Part shown: positions 17,921 to 25,283 of the stretch, one piece after another
How positions within the stretch are numbered: position 1 is the stretch's first letter
Layout: every line of letters starts with the position of its first letter
The notes under the pieces: generated by a model
What the model was told of the DNA's origin: nothing
Database searches by the model: none
What the model saw: the letters and a program-made list of their open reading frames with translations, nothing else
NCBI GenBank assembly: GCA_022837485.1
Contig: JALHHH010000036.1
Coordinates: 1-58,021, forward strand
DNA from: Bacteroidales bacterium
GTDB taxonomy: Bacteria; Bacteroidota; Bacteroidia; Bacteroidales; Lentimicrobiaceae
Direction: 5' to 3'
DNA: 58,021 nucleotides
Made by a program: the position numbers and the translations under genes

Positions 17921-18553
17921 ATGAAGCACTTCCTCTGGGTTACCCTTCAACAGCTGCTGAATCCCTCATGCACCATTCACGCTGCAAGCCTTTGCCGAAA
18001 TGTAAAGCTGGGACGCGGTGTAACGGTAGAACATGGATCGCATATTTGTGCAGGACGCATAGGCAATTATACCTACATCAACAAATACTGCCTGATCGAC
18101 CGGAATACTGCTTCCATAGGAAACTTCTGCTCAATCGCTTACGGTGTTAAAACCGGACTGGGAAACCACCCGGTGAGCTGGGTCAGCTCACATCCGTTTG
18201 CCTACGATAAAAAATATGGATTTACGGATGAAACAAGGGCATTCGACGGTCAGGTTACAGGATCCTGTAAAATAGGCCACGACGTATGGATTGGAGCCAA
18301 TGCCGTTATTTTGGCCGGAGTTAAAATTGGCAACGGCGCAATTATTGGCGCCAACTCACTGGTAAACAAAGATGTAGAACCATACAGCATCGTTGCCGGA
18401 AGCCCTGCAAAACACATTCGTTTCCGTTTCAGTGAAGAGATTATCACTAAACTTCAGGCACTTGGATGGTGGAACTGGGATGACGGAAAAATCAGGGAGA
18501 ATATTGCTTTATTCGGCAATCCGGAAGCCCTCCTGGCAAAATTCAGTGATTAA
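17921..18553 (+). CDS. Hexapeptide-repeat (CatB-like) acetyltransferase
   Basis: A 210-residue left-handed beta-helix transferase. Hexapeptide turns run through residues about 22-70 and 110-155 (IGHDVWIGANAVILAGVKIG, NGAIIGANSLVNKDVEPYSI), with NHPVSWVSSHPF providing the likely catalytic His and VAGSPAKHIRFRF closing the domain, as in xenobiotic acetyltransferase-like enzymes of O-antigen and capsule clusters. It would acetylate a sugar hydroxyl or amine using acetyl-CoA. Its position between the epimerase and the nonulosonate genes suggests decoration of that glycan. The 3' end overlaps the convergent GpsA-like gene by 11 nt. Confidence 0.88.
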   Translation: MKHFLWVTLQQLLNPSCTIHAASLCRNVKLGRGVTVEHGSHICAGRIGNYTYINKYCLIDRNTASIGNFCSIAYGVKTGLGNHPVSWVSSHPFAYDKKYGFTDETRAFDGQVTGSCKIGHDVWIGANAVILAGVKIGNGAIIGANSLVNKDVEPYSIVAGSPAKHIRFRFSEEIITKLQALGWWNWDDGKIRENIALFGNPEALLAKFSD

Positions 18554-19523
18554 GTAAACGACTTACAAACAGCGATAATTTATACTGGCCTGAAAAAACC
18601 TGGTTGAGTTCATTCATCAGGAAGAAATCCTTTTCGGGCATTCCCTTACGTTTTAGCTCTTCCACAAAAATATTTACGGCTATCTTTCCCTCCAGCACAA
18701 CGTGGTCGGATATATCGCTGGTAAAAAAACCCTTACCGATCAGCAATCCGAGCGTACGGTTGCGACTTAGGTCGTTGAGAGCAGTAAGTCCGAAGTCGCC
18801 GATACCGCAGTAGCGGAACAGAGTCTCTTCTTTCCCTCCATAAAACAGTAGAACACGCCGCATCTCGTCAAAGGCCTTGGTAAATGCCAAAAACCGAATA
18901 TTTGGTGAGTCGAAGTGCGCATCTACGATACCGATGATAATGGCATAGATGTTTTTTAGAATGCTGAGCGTCTCCACACCCAGAATGTCGTCGGAATAGT
19001 CGGTATAAATGGTCGTATCTTCAAAAACATCGTTCAGCAGGTCAAACACTTTCCTGTTTTCGGAGCCAACGGTCATTGCAGTGGGGATGTGATTGATCAG
19101 TTCGCGGGCGAAAGTAGGTCCTTTCAGGGTGCAGACCGGATGTCCCGTAGCCCCGAGCAGATTCTCAACAATGGTTTTATTGTCTTTCCCAAATCCCTTG
19201 GCCAGGTTTACCAGCAATGCTCCCGGCTTTAGTTTTGATCTTAAGGCTGCAATGTAAGGTACGACGGCTACCGAAGGAATGGCAATAAATACGATATCGG
19301 ACTTTTCAAGTATAGTGACATCCGTTGTTGCTTTAAGAGCAGCAGCAAGGCGGATCATCGGAAAATATGCCGGGTTGATATGTCGTGTATTAATCTCATT
19401 AACAACGGATTCTTCTACAGAGAGCAGGGTAACGTCGAGACCGGATTTGCCAGCCAGGATATGACCCAGGGCTGTTCCGAGGGTGCCGGCTCCGGCAATG
19501 CAAATAACGGGATGTTCGTGCAT
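18543..19523 (-). CDS. GpsA-like NAD(P)-dependent glycerol-3-phosphate dehydrogenase family protein
   Basis: A 326-residue dehydrogenase. The N-terminal Rossmann motif is CIAGAGTLGTALG. Family signatures follow: VNLAKGFGKDN, LKGPTFARELINHIPTAM, LSILKNIYAIIIGIVD with the likely catalytic Lys, and CGIGDFGLTALNDLSRNRTLG. The sequence is clearly diverged from housekeeping GpsA (TLG in place of the common SWG/TWG, long DAHFDSPN loop), so the substrate may be another polyol phosphate. The ATG at 19523 is chosen because the upstream TTG at 19544 lies inside a TATCTTTG box. It runs opposite to the cluster around it, sharing a divergent promoter region with the cytidylyltransferase gene. Confidence 0.85.
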   Translation of the reverse strand: MHEHPVICIAGAGTLGTALGHILAGKSGLDVTLLSVEESVVNEINTRHINPAYFPMIRLAAALKATTDVTILEKSDIVFIAIPSVAVVPYIAALRSKLKPGALLVNLAKGFGKDNKTIVENLLGATGHPVCTLKGPTFARELINHIPTAMTVGSENRKVFDLLNDVFEDTTIYTDYSDDILGVETLSILKNIYAIIIGIVDAHFDSPNIRFLAFTKAFDEMRRVLLFYGGKEETLFRYCGIGDFGLTALNDLSRNRTLGLLIGKGFFTSDISDHVVLEGKIAVNIFVEELKRKGMPEKDFFLMNELNQVFSGQYKLSLFVSRLLNH

Positions 19524-19541
19524 TCGTTTCGGATTAAAAGA

Positions 19542-19549
19542 CAAAGATA
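19542..19549 (-). promoter_or_regulatory. -7 box TATCTTTG for the GpsA-like gene
   Basis: Minus-strand TATCTTTG, exact TAnnTTTG match, ends 18 nt before the ATG at 19523. Its last three bases are the TTG that looks like an upstream start codon, which rules that codon out. No -33 match. Confidence 0.62.
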
Positions 19550-19610
19550 CAATTTTGATTCACTCCGGCCGTTCGCGATATGACCAGCCCCTCCACATAG
19601 GTTTTGTTCG

Positions 19611-19618
19611 TATCTTTG
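19611..19618 (+). promoter_or_regulatory. -7 box TATCTTTG for the cytidylyltransferase operon
   Basis: Exact TAnnTTTG match ending 22 nt before the ATG at 19641. With the opposite box at 19542-19549 it makes a divergent promoter pair about 60 nt apart. No -33 match at normal spacing. Confidence 0.6.
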
Positions 19619-19640
19619 CTTTACAATTTTATCCGTTCGG

Positions 19641-20399
19641 ATGGCACATAACTCAGGGATCATAATACAAGCCCGTACAGGTTCATCGCGGTTACCGGGA
19701 AAAATGACCCTGCCGTTTGCCGGGAACAAGAACCTGCTGGAACTTATGTTGACGGATTTCCGGCAATCCGCAGGAGACATTCCGTTTGTTGTTGCTACTA
19801 CCTTTAAGCCCGGCGACGATGCCATCGTTGCCATTTGCAGGGATCTGGACGTACCTTTCTTCAGAGGATCAGAACAGGATGTTTTAGATCGGTTTATATT
19901 GACTGCCAAACAGTTTGGGTTTGATAAAATAATCAGGGTATGTGCCGATAATCCTTTTTTTGACCTTGTCACCACTCTCCGTTTACTGGATGTACTCGAA
20001 GAAACGAAATACGATTATGCGGGTTTTTCAATCAATGATAAACCATCAATCAAAACCCATATCGGATTGTGGGGGGAAGCCGTAACGCTTGGGAGCCTGG
20101 TTAAAGCCTCCAAACTTACCACTGATCCGAAATACCGGGAACATGTAACCAACTACTTGTATTCCAATCCAGAAGATTTTAAAATCAAACTAACACCTGC
20201 TCCATACGAATTCCACAACAGGGAAGATCTCAGGTTCACCCTCGACACGGAAGGCGATTTTAAACTGCACCAGCAATTATACCGAAAGGCCGGCGATCTT
20301 CCAATCCCCGAGCGACTGTTTGAGTTACTGAAAATTACCGGCGAAAACGAGCAATTCAGAGCTAGTATGCAGGAGGAAATAAAACGAAATTCCAAATAA
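19641..20399 (+). CDS. CMP-sugar (nonulosonate) cytidylyltransferase, SpsF-like
   Basis: A 252-residue nucleotidyltransferase. GIIIQARTGSSRLPGK (residues 6-21) is the CTP-binding loop of the CMP-acylneuraminate/SpsF cytidylyltransferase family, followed by DVPFFRGSEQDVLDRF and IIRVCADNPFFD, the metal-binding segment. LRFTLDTEGDF is the conserved C-terminal motif. It should activate a keto-sugar acid as its CMP derivative. It is 19 nt upstream of the NeuB-type synthase and is the first gene of the cytidylyltransferase-synthase-phosphatase operon, which fixes its likely substrate class though not the exact sugar. Confidence 0.88.
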   Translation: MAHNSGIIIQARTGSSRLPGKMTLPFAGNKNLLELMLTDFRQSAGDIPFVVATTFKPGDDAIVAICRDLDVPFFRGSEQDVLDRFILTAKQFGFDKIIRVCADNPFFDLVTTLRLLDVLEETKYDYAGFSINDKPSIKTHIGLWGEAVTLGSLVKASKLTTDPKYREHVTNYLYSNPEDFKIKLTPAPYEFHNREDLRFTLDTEGDFKLHQQLYRKAGDLPIPERLFELLKITGENEQFRASMQEEIKRNSK

Positions 20400-20418
20400 C
20401 AAAAGACGCTGCATTCGC

Positions 20419-21462
20419 ATGAAACACACATATATTATCGGTGAAATTGGTCAGAATCATAACGGTTCGGTTGATATTGCACGTACTCTTATCGACGCTG
20501 TATCGCAACCTGTGGTGGATAACCTGTTTGGTGAAAAGCTGAAGCCAATGGACGCCATAAAGCTCACCAAACGAGACCTGAAGGAGGAACTGTCGGCATC
20601 TGCCATGCTAAAACCGTACAACAACCCAAATTCCTTTGGAAAGACCTACGGCGAGCACAGGGCATTTCTCGAGCTTAGCGATGAACAACACTACGAAATT
20701 TATCTTTATGCCAAATCAAAAGGGCTGGAGTTCGTTGAAACCCTTTGTGCACGCGGCTGCCTTACATTGTTGCATCATTTCACGCCCGACCGCCTTAAGG
20801 TTGCTTCACGCGATCTTACCAATCTTCCGCTGCTCGAAGCCATGGCGGAAACCCGAATCCCCATGATCCTTTCCACCGGGATGGGTGGTCGCGAAGAACT
20901 CGACCAGGCACTGGAAATCATTACCCGTCACCACAGCGATATATCCATACTGCATTGCCTTTCACAGTATCCTTCGGAGTACAGAAACATAAATCTGAAT
21001 ACAATTCCGTATTTGAAAAAGCATTATCCGGGATACAAAATCGGTTATTCCGACCACTCGATAGGAATTATGGTTCCTGCAGCAGCAGTGGCACTTGGAG
21101 CTGAGATCATCGAAAAACACATCACCCTCGACCGTTCGATGAAGGGCACTGACCATCAGGGCTCTTTGGGCGTTGATGGCATATATCGCATGGTGCGGGA
21201 TATCCGTAATCTGGAAATGGCACTGGGTACCGAAGATATGTTCATCAGCGATGCCGTTCAGGATACACGCATTAAGCTGGAACGCTCCGTTGCAGCCCTT
21301 TCACCAATCAGAAAAGGAGAAATTATTACCAGCGACAAGCTGCACCTTCTGAGTCCGGGCGACGGATTTAAATGGAATGAGCGCAACCTTATCGTTGGCC
21401 GGAAAACCGCTTGCGATATTCCGGCAGATGAAGTTATTTACCCTAATATGATGGAAGAATGA
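20419..21462 (+). CDS. NeuB-family nonulosonic acid (phosphate) synthase with SAF domain
   Basis: A 347-residue synthase that condenses phosphoenolpyruvate with a six-carbon sugar to give a nine-carbon keto-sugar acid. The NeuB barrel (about residues 1-260) starts IIGEIGQNHNGS and contains LKVASRDLTNLPLLEAM, ILSTGMGGREEL, LHCLSQYPSEY, GYSDHSIG and IIEKHITLDRSMKGTDHQGS, which hold the metal and PEP ligands. The antifreeze-like SAF domain occupies about residues 280-345 (RSVAALSPIRKGEII). The stop overlaps the phosphatase start as ATGA. Pairing with a phosphatase suggests a phosphorylated substrate, as in Neu5Ac-9-P or KDN-9-P synthesis, and not the direct NeuB reaction. Confidence 0.92.
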   Translation: MKHTYIIGEIGQNHNGSVDIARTLIDAVSQPVVDNLFGEKLKPMDAIKLTKRDLKEELSASAMLKPYNNPNSFGKTYGEHRAFLELSDEQHYEIYLYAKSKGLEFVETLCARGCLTLLHHFTPDRLKVASRDLTNLPLLEAMAETRIPMILSTGMGGREELDQALEIITRHHSDISILHCLSQYPSEYRNINLNTIPYLKKHYPGYKIGYSDHSIGIMVPAAAVALGAEIIEKHITLDRSMKGTDHQGSLGVDGIYRMVRDIRNLEMALGTEDMFISDAVQDTRIKLERSVAALSPIRKGEIITSDKLHLLSPGDGFKWNERNLIVGRKTACDIPADEVIYPNMMEE

Positions 21463-21980
21463 CGATAAAACTTGTAATTACCGATATTGACGGCGTATGG
21501 ACCGACGGCGGGATGTACTACGACAACCAGGGTAATGAGCTGAAGAAGTTCAATACTTCCGATAGTGCCGGCGTTGTCTTTCTTAGAGAACTAAAAATTC
21601 CACTGGCAATTATTAGCGGAGAAGATACGGCTGCTCTCAGACGCCGGGCTGAAAAACTCCGCATCGAACACCTCTTTATGGGCGTACGGAACAAACTGCA
21701 TGTAGCGGACGAATTGGTTAAATCGCTTAACATCTCTCTTGACGAGGTTGCGTATATCGGCGACGACATCAACGACCTGCCTCTGCTGAAAGCCTGCGGA
21801 CTAAGCGCCACTCCGGCCAGCGCTCCGGATTATGTAAAAAAGTCCGTTACCTGGACTCTGGATAAAAATGGCGGCGAAGGTGCGTTCAGAGAGTTTGTTG
21901 AACGCATTCTGCAGGAAAATAACCTGTTCCAGAAAGCACTGGACTCCTATTTTAAGCGTATCAGTCAGTACAACGGATAA
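21459..21980 (+). CDS. KdsC-like HAD phosphatase, probable nonulosonate 9-phosphatase
   Basis: A 173-residue HAD-superfamily phosphatase of the C0 (capless, KdsC) type. The catalytic loop is VITDIDGVWTDGG with nucleophile D9 and acid D11; the substrate/motif II region is LAIISGEDTAALRRRAE, and the metal-binding motif IV is YIGDDINDLPLL. Size fits KdsC and the N-acylneuraminate-9-phosphatase/KDN-9-phosphatase type. The ATG overlaps the stop of the NeuB-type gene, so the two are translationally coupled and probably act in sequence. The 3' end overlaps the convergent glycosyltransferase-like gene by 20 nt. A true Kdo-8-phosphatase role is possible but the neighbours argue against it. Confidence 0.9.
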   Translation: MTIKLVITDIDGVWTDGGMYYDNQGNELKKFNTSDSAGVVFLRELKIPLAIISGEDTAALRRRAEKLRIEHLFMGVRNKLHVADELVKSLNISLDEVAYIGDDINDLPLLKACGLSATPASAPDYVKKSVTWTLDKNGGEGAFREFVERILQENNLFQKALDSYFKRISQYNG

Positions 21981-23738
21981 AATTCACAATTCTTTCCGAA
22001 GACCGGCCATCGATCCTGAATGCATTTCGCTCAATGAAGGATTCGTAAGCCTTATCGTTGATGGTTAGTTTCCGGCTCAGTATACCTCCGGCTACCTGAG
22101 TAAGTTCTGCACCGTTCAATGCCCGGAATGCAACCCCCTGCTTAATGTAAGCCTGAATATCCTGATTCAGGTGATCAAGAATCACTAGCGGCTTCCCGAA
22201 ATAAACCGTTTCAGCTCCAACGGTGGAGAAACAGGTAATAAGCATAATACATGAAGCAATGAGCGAATAAAGATCGTGCTCACTTGTAACGGAATAATTG
22301 ATGCATCCCGTTTGTCTTGCGATACGATGGTAATACTCCGGATCCGAAGCTTCAGAGGGGTGCAGCTTAATAACCAGATGAATATTGGAAAAACCGGCGG
22401 CCATATTCAACACATCAAATGCAGCCTTCTCCCGCAGCAAAGGATCCTGCTGAAGCTGTGAGGCAAATACAACCAAAGGGACTTCGGGATAACCCAGCTC
22501 TTTTATCAGCTTATTGCGATTTTTTAGCAGTGTGGGAATGATATCGGTTCGCGGCTGTCCCACAACCTCAAGACTGCTGTCGGGATAACCCGATTTATTG
22601 ATCAAATAGTCTTTCCAGTAGCTTCCCCACACCAGTGTAGCATCGCAAAGCAAACCTCTCCGTACGTCGGCAGACGTAAACCGGTATGCCGGATGCAGAT
22701 CATGTATATTACCATGTTGAACTCCAATGGTTTTCATACCATTGACACGTGCAGCATCCAAAATGCACTTAACGGCAGGGCTGTTCTCGTCGATGCTTGT
22801 AACTGTTTTATAGTCATGACTCCTGAAAGCAACTTTTGAAGTATCCAGACATTACGACCGGGTTCAGCTTCCTTTACCAGTTGCAGAAGCCTGGAATACA
22901 TAAGGGTTTCATTTTGTCTGTATGCTTTCCAAACAGACGGCGACAGCGCACCTCTGATAAGGATGAATTCTCCTGGTATCCGGCGAACACGGGGGTGAGA
23001 ATTTTGGATCATCCAACGCTCGATCCGGAATTGTTGTCCCTGCGAAAACTTTGGGGGCTCTGTTTCGTCAATAATCGCAAAATCTTTTCCTGCTTTTGCA
23101 AATACATAGGCAAGGTTATAGTTGTCCTGTTTCAATTTCATGGTATCCGGATCCAGACAGGGCTGACGTGCGGAGCGGTCGATAAGAAGATGGCGGCACT
23201 CCCCCGCTTTTAGCACGGTGACGATACCAATAAAGAACCGGAGAAGCAGATACGTGAGGTAATGGATAAACGAAACGAAACGGTTTCTACGGCCTTTGGG
23301 TGACGTACCCTTAACAATTACAACATTATCAGGAAGATTTCCAAATAGTTGAAAATCGCTGAAGCTGGTATACAGATGAATTTCATTGTATGCGGGAGCC
23401 ATATCCCGGATCAGGGCTTCTTCATATGCCTGATTCCGCATGATGAAATAAATCCGGAACTTATGGTAATGCCACAGACTCATGCCGGAAACCGAAAGCA
23501 TCTCCGCCAGGGAAGCATCGCCCGTTTTTGCATCGCCGAATGCAAGAAGGCGTTCCATTTCCGAATAATTAATATCCCGTTTTTCAGCTCCATCCTGTAA
23601 AACAACTTCAACCGGAAAGGGATAGGCTATGCTGCTTGTTGAAAAAATCCTCAGGTTCTCCTCTGAATCAGCCAAACGGCGGATATTCAGGATCTCAGAC
23701 CCGGAGAGGTTTCGGTTAATTAAAATAGCCCTGTTCAT
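21961..23738 (-). pseudogene. Glycosyltransferase-like surface-glycan protein, frameshifted
   Basis: Two overlapping minus-strand frames appear to be one protein of about 590 residues. The N-terminal part (23738 down to about 22850) begins MNRAILINRN and has no recognised domain. The C-terminal part (about 22851 to 21961) reads CLDTSKVAFRSHDYK, TVTSIDENSPAVK, GMKTIGVQHGNIHDLHP, VWGSYWKDYL, VVGQPRTD, LVIKLHPSE and CFSTVGAETVYFGKP, resembling the nucleotide-sugar-binding half of GT-B enzymes such as polysialyltransferase- or CDP-glycerol-transferase-like proteins. The frame changes between 22851 and about 22800. A one-base error or a short deletion would explain it. The start overlaps the flippase stop (ATGA). 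Likely transfers the nonulosonate, by position only. Confidence 0.72.
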
Positions 23739-25180
23739 ATCCTGGTTATCAATCGTTTAATATCGCGGCGATACAGAATCACCAGTGAAGAAATCAGTAT
23801 CAGTACGGATAGAATGGCTGAGGTATACTGTCCAAGACCGAGAGTATGTTTTGAAATTTCAAGCAATAAAATCAGACCCATGCAGATGAGCGGACTGTAA
23901 AGCAACTTGCCGAGATTCCAGTTAAACGGCCGGATACGCCGGGCATAGAGGTATGCCCCGATAACCTGAATTATATCTGCAGTCATTATAGAAATTACAG
24001 CACCATAAATCAGGAAGCGTGGAATCAGAATAAGGTTCAGCAGAATATTAACCAGCAGACTTACGATGTTCAGATACAGGAAAAATTTGGTTTTCTTTTC
24101 GTAATACAATACAAATGAAAATATTACGTATTGTGTCCTTGGCAGATAACGGATAAATATCAGGACGATGAAAGAAGAGGCCAGGCGCACATCGGTTTCA
24201 TAGAACAGGGTAAGATAAGCCATTACAGGAAGGATTGCCATTGCTATAATAAGCTGTGATTGAGCCATCAGCATATTAGACAGGGATCGTATTTCCTCTT
24301 CGTGCTTAAGCGTACCCTCCTTCATATAGCGAAATATCTCGGGTTGGGTTGCAGCCTGCAGCCCCTGTATGATGATTTGCATACCCAGAGCAAAATTCAC
24401 TGCCGTAAAATAAATACCAAGATCGCTGGGGAAGCGCTCCATAAAGTACTTATCGGCGAAATTTAACCCCCACGCCAGAACGCCGTACTGTACCAGTGGC
24501 CAGGCGAAGCGGTTCATTTCGCTTAAAATTCCGCTGTTGTAACGTATTCCGCTTCTGCGGTAAGTAACTAAAATAACACCGGCTGAAACAAAGCTGCTTC
24601 CAATGGCACTTCCGTAAACATAACCAATAAACGACATTTCAAAATAGAAAAGTCCGATCAGCTGAAAGGCGGTTCGCACAATGGCATTGGCAATATTCAC
24701 AATAATAAAAGCCCTGACGCGCTTTTCGTTTCGGTACAAAGCTGCCGCAGTTGTAATTATGGACCGGTTGATCCCGGTGATAATTGCTGCAAAACCAAAG
24801 CTTCCGAAATTGCGAAGCCCTTCCTGAGAAAAAATATTACCGATATAGCTCTGTAAAAAGAAAGCAACGGTCAGCAATATCAAACCCCGTAAAAGTATGG
24901 AATTGAATACCGAGGAAACCATGCTGTTGTATGACTCACGGTTGTCTTCCACATCGTAAAGAAAACGGGAAATGGCATTGCCCATTGAAAACAGCGTGAT
25001 GGTAAAAGCCAGGGAAGTCACCATTTCGGCAATACCAATCTGCGAGAAGTCCATTGCATTAAGCCGCTCATTGCCTTCAATTACAGGCTGAATAAGAACC
25101 TGAAGTACAGGCGGTACTGCAGCTACGCCTGAATAGACGAGCGATAATTTAAGGTGTTCCTTTACATTCAGACGAGCCAT
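23735..25180 (-). CDS. Wzx-like polysaccharide flippase (MOP superfamily)
   Basis: A 481-residue membrane protein with about 12-14 helices and no large soluble domain, beginning MARLNVKEHLKLSLVYSGVA. Segments such as GNAISRFLYD and FADKYFMERFPSDLGIYFTA are typical of O-antigen and capsule flippases of the polysaccharide transporter family. It should move a lipid-linked glycan across the inner membrane. The ATG at 25180 is chosen over an upstream in-frame start at 25249 because a TATTTTTG box at 25198-25205 lies between them. First gene of a two-gene minus-strand unit, overlapping the glycosyltransferase-like gene by ATGA. Confidence 0.9.
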   Translation of the reverse strand: MARLNVKEHLKLSLVYSGVAAVPPVLQVLIQPVIEGNERLNAMDFSQIGIAEMVTSLAFTITLFSMGNAISRFLYDVEDNRESYNSMVSSVFNSILLRGLILLTVAFFLQSYIGNIFSQEGLRNFGSFGFAAIITGINRSIITTAAALYRNEKRVRAFIIVNIANAIVRTAFQLIGLFYFEMSFIGYVYGSAIGSSFVSAGVILVTYRRSGIRYNSGILSEMNRFAWPLVQYGVLAWGLNFADKYFMERFPSDLGIYFTAVNFALGMQIIIQGLQAATQPEIFRYMKEGTLKHEEEIRSLSNMLMAQSQLIIAMAILPVMAYLTLFYETDVRLASSFIVLIFIRYLPRTQYVIFSFVLYYEKKTKFFLYLNIVSLLVNILLNLILIPRFLIYGAVISIMTADIIQVIGAYLYARRIRPFNWNLGKLLYSPLICMGLILLLEISKHTLGLGQYTSAILSVLILISSLVILYRRDIKRLITRI

Positions 25181-25197
25181 GCAGTATGTGTGATCTG

Positions 25198-25228
25198 CAA
25201 AAATAAGGCTGATTCCGTTAAAAGCGAA
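25198..25228 (-). promoter_or_regulatory. Promoter of the flippase gene, TTCG-N19-TATTTTTG
   Basis: Minus strand: TTCG (25228-25225), a 19-nt spacer, then TATTTTTG (25205-25198), ending 17 nt before the ATG at 25180. The -7 element is exact; the -33 has one mismatch to TTTG. Confidence 0.62.
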
Positions 25229-25283
25229 GAAATTACGGACAAACGGCACTTTTAGCCGTATTAAAAGCGGATCAGCAGATATA

